Shown here: positions 16,857 to 23,524 of the stretch, piece by piece | Layout: every line of letters starts with the position of its first letter | Numbering within the stretch: position 1 is the stretch's first letter | Source: a virus | IMG/VR virus record: IMGVR_UViG_3300034198_017539 | Location: 1-23,822 of that record | Direction: 5' to 3' (one strand) | Length of the DNA: 23,822 nt | Notes under the pieces: generated by a model | What the model saw: the letters and a program-made list of their open reading frames with translations, nothing else | What the model was told of the DNA's origin: nothing | Databases searched by the model: none | Translations under genes and position numbers: made by a program

Positions 16857-17744
16857 TCACTTTACGCCCAATAGACTCTTCAATTCTTGCTCAATACCTG
16901 GGACATATGCTGGGTTTATAATGATTATCTTTCTCTTTTCTTCATTCTGTTCGATCTCATAATCATAATAAGAAACAGGACCAATTGAGGTCTCAACGGT
17001 AAGTATACTTCCATCTGATAAAGTATACGTGTTTGAGTATGAGATATTTGTATTGCGACTTACAATCGTGTTCGAAGTAAAATTATAATCTTGCGCGGAG
17101 ACCTTATCTTTTGTAGTCGTCTTCAAATTATCGACATTGTTGTAAGATACTTTGGTCATCAGATAGTGGCTCGTTGTATTTGATGCCCACTGATAACCGT
17201 CGTTGTTGTATGTCAACGAAACAACATTATGAGAAACATTGGAACTTGCTCCACTGACTACTGTAGTGTTCGCAAAAACTTGATCCATAAAGTTGATTGT
17301 AAGTTTCTTGTTTACTGAATCGTATGCGACGACTGATGCAGTAGATGATGCTTTATCAATAGACGAACCCTGATAAACCTTTTCTCCGACAATATAATTA
17401 GAACCATATGTTTCCGTTGTATCTAAATCTAGAGTCACGGAACTATATTTCATATTGATGTATTCTTCTAATGCGCGCATACTCAAGACCCAATCATAAT
17501 TTGGGTCTGTAATATTGTTTGACATTAAAATGATCCAGTGCTTGCCTGCATCTTTATACATCTTATAAGCAATATCCTCTGGACGCTCGCCGTCTTTTAC
17601 AGAGTAATCATAATAGATGCTTGTATTGTTTGCAGTTGAACTTAAAAAGTTGACCTTCGCGAGAAGATTTGTCACCGCCTTTGGATTCACTACACCAGAG
17701 GATGTAGAGTAAAGTATTTGCGGAAAGAAAGAAAAGAAAGCCAT
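16857..17744 (-). CDS. gp53: Baseplate wedge subunit gp53, 295 aa
   Basis: gp53 joins adjacent wedges around the hub in T4. The key block is GERPEDIAYKMYKDAGKHWI near residues 52-71, followed by ILMSNNITDPNYDWVLS (72-88), which aligns with T4 PRPEELANAIYGNPQLYWVL and NDNYDPYYGWITS. The C-terminal IEQNEEKRKIIIINPAYVPG (about 264-283) matches the T4 ENEKLRQIKII segment. T4 gp53 is 196 aa; the extra ~100 residues lie in the middle (about 105-255), which here contains a GEKVYQGSSIDKASSTASVV module. Its ATG shares one nt with the gp48 TAA (TAATG), and an AAGGTGGG ribosome site lies within the end of gp48. Confidence 0.93.
   Translation of the reverse strand: MAFFSFFPQILYSTSSGVVNPKAVTNLLAKVNFLSSTANNTSIYYDYSVKDGERPEDIAYKMYKDAGKHWIILMSNNITDPNYDWVLSMRALEEYINMKYSSVTLDLDTTETYGSNYIVGEKVYQGSSIDKASSTASVVAYDSVNKKLTINFMDQVFANTTVVSGASSNVSHNVVSLTYNNDGYQWASNTTSHYLMTKVSYNNVDNLKTTTKDKVSAQDYNFTSNTIVSRNTNISYSNTYTLSDGSILTVETSIGPVSYYDYEIEQNEEKRKIIIINPAYVPGIEQELKSLLGVK
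17289..17399 (-). repeat. VYQG-type beta module in gp53
   Basis: Residues 116-152 read NYIVGEKVYQGSSIDKASST, then ASVVAYDSVNKKLTINF. They match the gp8 unit at 6739-6921 and the 937-aa unit at 8846-8977 in order and spacing. The module lies in the part of gp53 that T4 lacks. Confidence 0.55.
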
Positions 17745-18988
17745 TAGTATCCCACCTTAATATCGTCTTTCGTTAGGATTACAGTTTCAGTAAATGTTAA
17801 CTGTAGTTGCGTTTCAACAGCATTACCGTCTGTATATGCGGCAAATTGACCTGCTGGAGAATAATTGACGTCAACATTAGTCAAAACACAGGGAGCAATT
17901 CTAGGCAGTTTGTCATTGTATCTTGCGCCTTTATCTTCGATTACCAAAAACTCAATCTCAAATTGAGAAGGTGGAATGATATAGCGCGAGCCAGGAAATT
18001 TAATTTCACTTTCTGTAAATCCATCTTTTCTAGTATCAAAGTTAGTAGAAGCATGGTAACGCAATGTTCGAATAATCGATTGGACTTCGTCTGCCTCATC
18101 TTTATTTCGTGGGGAGAACTTAAACGTGAATACAAATTCTCTATTTTTTGTGCTTTTAAAAAGAACTTCAAGTTGTGGATTTAGCGCATATCCAGAATTA
18201 TACAAAGACAATTCGGTAAAATTTTGCCCAAGTAACTTCAGTCCTGCCACAGATGCAGTTTCACCGATTCTACCGAGGATTTCTTGTTTTGAGCCTTGAG
18301 TTACAACGCCAAGTGTTCCCAGCGCATCAGTAACAGAGACTGAGTCATAATCATGCCTATCAGTAAATGTCAATCCATCGGGCATGAAGAGATTGATATA
18401 TGCTAATGGTTTAGTCTGTAGAGAAGCACCACTTTTGTTTATTTCTGATGCTGCAAATCCAGCAACGACGACTTTTGATGCGTCTATCCCAGCGTTTATC
18501 AAATCAGACCCGAATTTACCCAATCCTGCAGCAATTGGATTTTTTGATACTTTAGCCAAATTTGAAACAAGTGCGCCACCTAAACCACCTACTGCTGCGG
18601 CAGAAACTGCACCGATAGATCTAGCATTCACAATATCATAATTGATTCGATTTGCCTGTGATGCCTTTGCTTTTAAACGAAGATCGTCATATGGGCTAGG
18701 GGTGTTTATAATTCCGTCCTGCGGTGCCTTCTCCTGTCTGAAGATAAGCATTCTCATGGCGTACTTGTACCTGGAATTAGTTCCAAGGTCGACAGGATAT
18801 TTTAATCCAGTTATGTTATTGACAACTTCCAGCGCACTGAGTGGACCGTCGACGAATGGAGAAACAACAAAATCAGAAGTCTTTGTTATTTCTTGCAAAG
18901 TTTGTTCTGCTTGTTGGCGCTGACTTTCTGGTAATCCATAAATCGATGGATCGCTTTTTGGATTTGATCCTACTTCGGAACCTGCCAT
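17744..18988 (-). CDS. gp48: Baseplate tail-tube cap gp48, 414 aa
   Basis: gp48 forms the hexameric ring on the hub and gp54 from which the tail tube grows. The fold is recognised by EFVFTFKFSPRNKDEADEVQ, then SIIRTLRYH (T4 FTWDLTPRSTEDLMAIINIYQYF), and near the C-terminus by APCVLTNVDVNYSPAGQFAA (T4 GPCQIQSIRFDKTPNGNF). The ending LQLTFTETVILTKDD corresponds to T4 FTLEITMREIITL. T4 gp48 is 364 aa. An Ala/Gly-rich stretch (about 115-175) with AVSAAAVGGLGGALVSNLAK could be a hydrophobic loop or amphipathic helix rather than a membrane anchor. It is the first gene of the leftward block and has an AGGAAG ribosome site in the divergent gap. No exact late box faces it. Confidence 0.88.
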   Translation of the reverse strand: MAGSEVGSNPKSDPSIYGLPESQRQQAEQTLQEITKTSDFVVSPFVDGPLSALEVVNNITGLKYPVDLGTNSRYKYAMRMLIFRQEKAPQDGIINTPSPYDDLRLKAKASQANRINYDIVNARSIGAVSAAAVGGLGGALVSNLAKVSKNPIAAGLGKFGSDLINAGIDASKVVVAGFAASEINKSGASLQTKPLAYINLFMPDGLTFTDRHDYDSVSVTDALGTLGVVTQGSKQEILGRIGETASVAGLKLLGQNFTELSLYNSGYALNPQLEVLFKSTKNREFVFTFKFSPRNKDEADEVQSIIRTLRYHASTNFDTRKDGFTESEIKFPGSRYIIPPSQFEIEFLVIEDKGARYNDKLPRIAPCVLTNVDVNYSPAGQFAAYTDGNAVETQLQLTFTETVILTKDDIKVGY

Positions 18989-18998
18989 TGAATCTTCC

Positions 18999-19006
18999 TA
19001 TAAATA
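18999..19006 (+). promoter_or_regulatory. T4-type late promoter box TATAAATA for the rightward block
   Basis: An exact TATAAATA in the 23-nt gap between the divergent gp48 and gp4 genes. With the box at -13 to -6, transcription should begin at 19012, the A of the gp4 start codon. No Shine-Dalgarno sequence precedes gp4, so the predicted mRNA is leaderless. The box should drive the six-gene rightward block up to the hairpin at 23525-23548. Confidence 0.75.
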
Positions 19007-19011
19007 CGTTT

Positions 19012-19446
19012 ATGGCTTACAGTGGTAAATTTAGTCCTAAAAATACCAATAAATATTTAGGTGACCCTACGAACATCTGGTACAGATCTCTATGGGAGCG
19101 CCGAGTTATGGTACACTTGGACACTAATGCAAGTGTCATAGAATGGTCAAATGAGGAAATAGTTATACCTTATTTATCGCCTGTGGACAATCGATGGCAT
19201 CGTTATTTCCCTGATTTCTTCGTTAGAGTCAAAAATAAAGATGGCATCTCAGAGGCGATGATCTTAGAAGTTAAGCCGAAAAGCCAATCGAAACCACCAG
19301 TAAAGAAAAGTAAGATCACTCGAAAATATATCAACGAAGTGGTCACTTGGGGTGTAAATGAGGCAAAATGGAAGGCTGCTTCTGAATACTGTAAAGACCG
19401 TCAGTGGGCATTTAAAGTGATCACTGAAGAACATCTAGGACTTTAA
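19012..19446 (+). CDS. gp4: Head completion nuclease-like protein gp4, 144 aa
   Basis: The T4 gene 4 (also called 50) product is needed to finish DNA-filled heads before tails can join. The start MAYSGKFSPKNTNKYLGDPT, then NIWYRSLWERRVM, closely follows the family pattern. The residues of a PD-(D/E)xK / TnsA-N-type nuclease fold are visible: Glu29 (SLWERR), Asp68 (YFPDFFV), Glu86 and Lys88 (ILEVKPK), with a basic C-terminal half. Family length is about 150 aa. I reject the longer in-frame start at 18841 because it runs into gp48 and lacks homologous sequence; the ATG at 19012 fits the known N-terminus. There is no ribosome site upstream, in keeping with a leaderless transcript. It overlaps the next gene by one nt (TAATG). 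Confidence 0.93.
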   Translation: MAYSGKFSPKNTNKYLGDPTNIWYRSLWERRVMVHLDTNASVIEWSNEEIVIPYLSPVDNRWHRYFPDFFVRVKNKDGISEAMILEVKPKSQSKPPVKKSKITRKYINEVVTWGVNEAKWKAASEYCKDRQWAFKVITEEHLGL

Positions 19447-19994
19447 TGGCTTCTCTACTCGACAAATTCCAGAAAGAAATGCGCGCATCGGGAGTTAATC
19501 CCAGAACCGCGAGTGCCAGAAGTTGGCTTCAGAGTAAGATCAGCACTCTTAAGATTCCGACAAATCGATCTTCCATTCTCGGTGATAATCGTCGTATTTC
19601 GGCTCAAGCATTTATCGGGAAGATGTACTTCTTCAAGTACGATCCAAAGTTTAAAGAGACGCTCCCAGTTTGGGATAAGTTTCCGCTCGTCATTCCGATG
19701 GATATCTATTCTGACGGATTCCTGGCGTTGAATCTGCACTACCTTGATCCATACACTCGCCTGATGCTACTGGATCGATTGCACGACTTTATAAACAACG
19801 ATAAATATGACGATACAACAGTATTTCGATTGTCGTATCAGTTATTGGCAAAATCACGACGTTATTCGATGATCGAGCCATGCGTGAAGCGATACCTCTC
19901 TAATCACATTATGTCTCCATTAATTTACATAGAACCTAACAGCTGGGAAACAGCGTTATTCCTACCAACAGAAAAAATGGTATATAGAACATAA
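19446..19994 (+). CDS. Virion/head-completion protein, possibly gp2-type DNA end protector, 182 aa
   Basis: The central block GKMYFFKYDPKFKETLPVWD, then KFPLVIPMDIYSDGFLALNL and HYLDPYTRLMLLDRL (about residues 58-112), is a signature I remember from T4-like environmental phages, where it is often annotated as DNA end protector gp2. T4 gp2 stays bound to the virion DNA ends and blocks RecBCD; its gene is next to gene 4 in T4, as here. The N-terminus (about 1-55) is basic and Arg/Ser-rich, compatible with DNA contact. T4 gp2 is about 274 aa, so this protein is shorter, and the assignment rests on memory of annotations plus neighbourhood, not on a visible alignment. An AGGA ribosome site lies inside the end of gp4, and TAATG overlaps couple it to both neighbours. 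Confidence 0.72.
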   Translation: MASLLDKFQKEMRASGVNPRTASARSWLQSKISTLKIPTNRSSILGDNRRISAQAFIGKMYFFKYDPKFKETLPVWDKFPLVIPMDIYSDGFLALNLHYLDPYTRLMLLDRLHDFINNDKYDDTTVFRLSYQLLAKSRRYSMIEPCVKRYLSNHIMSPLIYIEPNSWETALFLPTEKMVYRT

Positions 19995-20893
19995 TGGAAA
20001 GAGTACCTTCCCCAGAACCAATTGCCGTCAATCCTACTAGTGGACAAACTACAGGCTCACCAGAACAGCAACAAGACGCAAGATCTAAACCAACCATTGA
20101 TGTGGCTAATGTCATTCAGGATGGTGAGACTCTGGAGGAAGTTGTAGTAGCCCAACAAAGAGATAAAATTCCAGATCTGACGAGCATTTCCAGTTTTCTT
20201 GCTCGAAATCAAGTTTCTGGTTTTGCAAAAACTAATCGCTTTTTCGTCAAGTTTAATCTTGATGGATTGTTTGATGGATTGACTAGTCTAGATTATGCGA
20301 ACTATCTTACATTTAGATGTGAGTCTGTAGACTTTCCTGGGCGCGAGTTGTCAGTGACAGACGCCAGAATCTATGGTCCAATCTATAAGATTCCAACGAT
20401 ATCTTCTTACCCTGACGTTAACATGACATTGCTTTGCGACAGTTCATTGTCTCAGAAACAATTGTTTGAAATATGGATGAATAGAATCAATCCTAAAACG
20501 AGTTATGACTTTGAGTATCGCGAGAGTTACGTTAGAACAATAGAGATTCACCAAATTAATGAAATAAACGACGTCATGCACACCATCGAACTTGTTAACG
20601 CTTTCCCAACTTCTGTTGCATCTTTGCAAAGTAACTGGGCAGATGATGGATATCATAAATTGCAGGTGACGTTCGCATATGATTATTGGAAATCATCAGT
20701 TGATAAGATTCAGGAACAAACGCAATATGATCTTCTAAGAACCGATCATATTTCTAAGATCAATTCAGCTTCTCTTGCCACATTTAAACGATCATTTAAT
20801 GATGATAGAAATTTAGAACATCAAAGAAAAGTTAGAATCGCTGCAGAGGAAAGCACAGGTAGATTTAAGAGCATTATTACAAACTTGAAATAA
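19994..20893 (+). CDS. gp54: Baseplate tail-tube initiator gp54-type protein (tube fold), 299 aa
   Basis: Residues about 75-225 have the tail-tube fold pattern: an opening strand (NRFFVKFNLDGL), an LTFRCESVDFPGRELSV segment (tube proteins have FQCK..ALPG), VNMTLLCDSSLSQKQLFEIW with MNRINP (the WTVTV..DE....F.DW unit of gp19), and a closing HKLQVTFAYDYWK close to gp19 FEVTLALDYWE. T4 gp54 (320 aa) binds the hub and starts tube growth. The first 70 residues are Pro/Gln/Ser-rich and probably disordered; the last 70 are charged and helical. It could instead be another tube-fold protein, but linkage to gp26 and the tape measure and its length favour gp54. It begins in a TAATG overlap with no clear ribosome site, suggesting coupled translation. 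Confidence 0.75.
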   Translation: MERVPSPEPIAVNPTSGQTTGSPEQQQDARSKPTIDVANVIQDGETLEEVVVAQQRDKIPDLTSISSFLARNQVSGFAKTNRFFVKFNLDGLFDGLTSLDYANYLTFRCESVDFPGRELSVTDARIYGPIYKIPTISSYPDVNMTLLCDSSLSQKQLFEIWMNRINPKTSYDFEYRESYVRTIEIHQINEINDVMHTIELVNAFPTSVASLQSNWADDGYHKLQVTFAYDYWKSSVDKIQEQTQYDLLRTDHISKINSASLATFKRSFNDDRNLEHQRKVRIAAEESTGRFKSIITNLK

Positions 20894-20910
20894 TTGAGTT
20901 GGAGTTTACT

Positions 20911-21627
20911 ATGGCGTTACCAAAAATTGATTTGCCAGTTTTTCATTTACAATTAAAGTCTGAAGATAAGAAAATACGCTTTCGACCGTTTCTTGTTAAA
21001 GAAGAAAAACTATTGATCATGGCTTTGGAATCTGGAGAGCATGCTCAGATTATCGATACGATCAAACAGGTTATCAATAACTGTCTGATCGATGAACTTG
21101 ATTTAGATAATCTTCCCATGTTTGAGGTAGAGAACATCTTTCTCAACCTACGTGCCAGATCGATGGGCGAAATCGTCGAAGTGACTTATGTCTGTCAAAA
21201 CGTCTTAGAAGAAAAGAAATGTGGCGCGGAGATGGAACTGCAAGTTGATCTGCTAAAAGTTGCTTTGGATATGGGCTCTGTTGACCCTGTGATCAAACTG
21301 ACTGATAAGATTGGGATCAAAATGAAATTCCCAACCTTCGAAGTAGCAAGATCTATATCAGGGGAAAAGGACTCTGATGTAGCGATGAAGATTATACGCG
21401 AATGCACCGAGTTTATTTTTGATACAGAACAAACATATAAGGCTGATGAAGTCAGCACTGAAGAGTTTAATGATTTTATTAACAATATGACACAAGAACA
21501 GTTCGGTAAAATAAAACAATTTTTCGATAACATCCCAAAATTGAAGTATAGCGGAAATGTTCAATGTCCAAGATGCAAAAAGGGACATGATGTGTTCCTG
21601 GAGGGTATCCTCGATTTTTTCGAATAA
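20911..21627 (+). CDS. gp26: Baseplate hub assembly chaperone gp26-type, 238 aa
   Basis: The start MALPKIDLPVFHLQL and RPFLVKEEKLLIMALESGEH are typical of the T4-type gp26 family, which helps assemble the hub and tape measure. The ATG at 20911 has a GGAG ribosome site six nt upstream; an in-frame TTG at 20899 is less likely. Cys95 and Cys104 (YVCQNVLEEKKCG) pair with Cys219 and Cys222 (QCPRCKKGH), which suggests a zinc ribbon closing the fold. T4 gp26 is 208 aa. The last codons (GAT TTT TTC GAA TAA) contain a T TTT TTC slippery site, in register to continue into the following 70-aa frame. Together with the tape-measure gene just downstream this mirrors lambda-type G/GT tail chaperones. Function from family and context; frameshifting is a prediction. 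Confidence 0.82.
   Translation: MALPKIDLPVFHLQLKSEDKKIRFRPFLVKEEKLLIMALESGEHAQIIDTIKQVINNCLIDELDLDNLPMFEVENIFLNLRARSMGEIVEVTYVCQNVLEEKKCGAEMELQVDLLKVALDMGSVDPVIKLTDKIGIKMKFPTFEVARSISGEKDSDVAMKIIRECTEFIFDTEQTYKADEVSTEEFNDFINNMTQEQFGKIKQFFDNIPKLKYSGNVQCPRCKKGHDVFLEGILDFFE
21600..21605 (+). promoter_or_regulatory. Internal Shine-Dalgarno-like GGAGGG upstream of the slippery site
   Basis: GGAGGG ends nine nt before the slippery heptamer at 21615. In dnaX an internal ribosome-binding sequence at about this distance stimulates -1 frameshifting. It is 21 nt from the next ATG (21627), too far for ordinary initiation, so it suits frameshift stimulation better than initiation. Confidence 0.5.
21615..21621 (+). 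promoter_or_regulatory. Candidate -1 ribosomal frameshift site T TTT TTC
   Basis: In the gp26 frame the sequence reads GAT TTT TTC GAA TAA. Slipping back one nt gives TTT TTT CGA ATA ATG, which enters the frame of the 70-aa gene exactly at its start codon. The fused product would be 309 aa (237 residues of gp26, Arg-Ile, then the 70-aa protein). Confidence 0.55.
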
Positions 21628-21839
21628 TGCTTCGTGATGAATCGTTGAGAAATTACTTTATAAACAATTTCTCGCTCATGCAATACCACCATTACTCTTT
21701 GCATGAACTTGAGTCAATGTTACCTTGGGAAAGAAAGACTTATATTTCATTAGTCGCGAAGCATGTTGAGGAAGAGAACGAAAAGATTAAACAGCAGAAA
21801 GAAAAGAATTCTGCTAATCGCACCAGAAGAAGTAGATGA
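21627..21839 (+). CDS. Small tail-assembly protein, T-part of a putative G/GT chaperone, 70 aa
   Basis: The ATG shares its A with the gp26 TAA stop (TAATG). The sequence is FSLMQYHHYSLHELESMLPW, then ERKTYISLVAKHVEEENEKI, then a basic tail with ANRTRRSR. A ..MPWWER..Y..LL..H.EEE.E.. pattern is common in small proteins next to gp26 in T4-like phages and in the T part of tail-assembly chaperones of other long-tailed phages. T4 gp51 lies in this region but is 249 aa, so I do not use that name. The protein may be made by termination-reinitiation, by -1 frameshift as an extension of gp26, or both. It ends in an ATGA overlap with the tape-measure gene. Confidence 0.72.
   Translation: MLRDESLRNYFINNFSLMQYHHYSLHELESMLPWERKTYISLVAKHVEEENEKIKQQKEKNSANRTRRSR
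21647..21673 (+). promoter_or_regulatory. Perfect 8-bp hairpin downstream of the slippery site
   Basis: GAGAAATT (21647-21654) and AATTTCTC (21666-21673) form a perfect stem with an 11-nt loop, 25 nt after the slippery heptamer. That is farther than the usual 5-9 nt for a frameshift stimulator, and the stem is AT-rich, so any role is uncertain. Confidence 0.3.
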
Positions 21840-23524
21840 ATAAACAAACTGACTTAGAAGAAAAGATAGAAAAACTTGAGAAGAAACTTCGCCGAGTTGG
21901 AGGACAACTTGATGAGGTTGGGGATATATTCAGCCCTTCGGCGCAGAGAGATTTTCGTGCATATAAAGGCACATTTTCTCAATATATGCGAGAACAAGAA
22001 CTTCGCAAAAAGGCTACTGGTAGAAACAGAACCTTCTTTAATATTGCTGCAGCACTCACTGGAAATGAAGACATCTCCAGAATAATCAGCGAGAAGTTTG
22101 ATGAGAAATATTCTGAAGCCGAGGTAGAGCAAGCGAAGCAAGCTCTGCGAGATGAATTTGGAATCAAAGAATCAGAAAATAAAAAAGACAAAGAAGAAGT
22201 ATTTAAAGAAACTCTTGAAACATTCTTTAATCCGATTACACAGACAGTTAATGGACTGGTTAGGGCTGCAGACAAAACAGCTGAAGAAATCAAAGATGTT
22301 TATGCAAAACTCAGCACAATTTCCAATTCATTAGTACCAACGATCAATCAGCTCGCAACTGCTCTTGCTGGAGGAACACCATCTGCCAGATCAGTCGCTG
22401 AGAAATTAAAGCCAATAACTGTAACTGGACTCGAAGGTGAGGAGTATCTTTACTATCCAGACGCACCTGAAGGTCGGCAGTTATACGAAAAGAGTAAGAA
22501 AGGCACAGCAGGCAGAATTGCAAGCAAAAAAACTCAAAAGTCTTTGAAGAGCGAAATAAAGAGACTGATGAATGAAAATTCTATGAAGCCAATCAGAAAA
22601 ATAGATTTAGATGAAGTGGCTCAGAAAGATCCAAGTGCTGGGAAACTCTTGGGCGAGATTAAAAAACTACTAGACGAACAAACTGCATACAGAAAAGAGG
22701 AGATGGCAAATTTGTTATCTGATCTTAAATTGGCAGTTGGTGCAGATAACGGAAGTAGCATCTTTACTGCAGAACCAGATGAACAACAATCTACTCTACA
22801 GAAAGCACTCACCAAAGCACTTGAGGAAATTATCGCTGAGAATCCAGACCTATTAAAATGTCAATCAAGTTTATTGGGTGATATTGGTATACCTAATTTA
22901 CGTGGAAATCTATTCGGTAAAAATGGACCAATAAATCCATCAACAGTTCCAAAATTTGCGCCTGGGGTTGGTGGTGTTGGCGGATTTGCAGCCGCTCCCA
23001 TTTTAAGTGGATTGGCAGCAACTGCAGCAACTGCATTTGCCTTTGATAGTGGAATGAAGAGCATAGGTGAAGGCGCAATCGGAAAGATTGCAAATAGTTC
23101 TGCCGCAGATATTGCTGTTGCATTAGAACGTGGATACAATAAAGAATATACTCGCCAACGACTTCACGAGATGGCAAAAGATAATCCAGAACTCCAAGTT
23201 AAATTGAAGCAAGCCGAACAAATGGCTGGACTTATTAAGCCAGAAGCGAAACCACAAAATGCCACAGCTCTAGTTATTGAAAGAAATACTGAGCCAATGG
23301 GTCAGCAAATCATCGATCAGAATAGAAAGAAGTTAGAAATCAATAACGCACAAGAAGTTACAATTCCTTCTCAAACTGTAAATCAATATAATACCACTAG
23401 TGTTATCCCAATTCCTGCAAAGGAAAAGTCAATTAGTGTCAATAATCCAGATAACACATTCAATCGTTTGTTGGCTCAGGAATTCAATCATCCGTCAACG
23501 TATAGCAGTTTGACGATGGGATAA
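21836..23524 (+). CDS. gp29: Tape-measure / baseplate hub protein gp29-type, 562 aa
   Basis: T4 gp29 (590 aa) runs inside the tail tube and sets its length; the near-identical length here suggests a tail of about T4 size. Residues 1-30 are a strong coiled coil (LEEKIEKLEKKLRRVGGQLD), and about 80-165 and 235-300 are charged helices. A Gly/Ala-rich hydrophobic segment (376-405, VGGVGGFAAAPILSGLAATA) resembles the membrane-active segment of tape measures. The C-terminus ends NPDNTFNRLLAQEF before a short tail. The gene follows the putative G/GT chaperone genes, which is the usual order for tape measures. Residue-level similarity to T4 gp29 is not clear to me by eye; the call rests on length, composition and context. 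It starts in an ATGA overlap with a purine-rich AGAAGAAG stretch upstream. Confidence 0.78.
   Translation: MNKQTDLEEKIEKLEKKLRRVGGQLDEVGDIFSPSAQRDFRAYKGTFSQYMREQELRKKATGRNRTFFNIAAALTGNEDISRIISEKFDEKYSEAEVEQAKQALRDEFGIKESENKKDKEEVFKETLETFFNPITQTVNGLVRAADKTAEEIKDVYAKLSTISNSLVPTINQLATALAGGTPSARSVAEKLKPITVTGLEGEEYLYYPDAPEGRQLYEKSKKGTAGRIASKKTQKSLKSEIKRLMNENSMKPIRKIDLDEVAQKDPSAGKLLGEIKKLLDEQTAYRKEEMANLLSDLKLAVGADNGSSIFTAEPDEQQSTLQKALTKALEEIIAENPDLLKCQSSLLGDIGIPNLRGNLFGKNGPINPSTVPKFAPGVGGVGGFAAAPILSGLAATAATAFAFDSGMKSIGEGAIGKIANSSAADIAVALERGYNKEYTRQRLHEMAKDNPELQVKLKQAEQMAGLIKPEAKPQNATALVIERNTEPMGQQIIDQNRKKLEINNAQEVTIPSQTVNQYNTTSVIPIPAKEKSISVNNPDNTFNRLLAQEFNHPSTYSSLTMG

Noticed and set aside
17807-18184. 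125-aa rightward open frame opposite gp48
   Set aside because: It is fully antisense to a confident gp48, with no family resemblance and no promoter or ribosome site.
18841-19011. 57-codon upstream extension of gp4 in the same frame
   Set aside because: It lies wholly over the gp48 start region, has no ribosome site, and the known family N-terminus (M.YSGKF.PKN) begins at the ATG at 19012.
20899-20910. Upstream TTG start adding MEFT to gp26
   Set aside because: The ATG at 20911 has a well-spaced GGAG; the TTG would lie just before that ribosome site.
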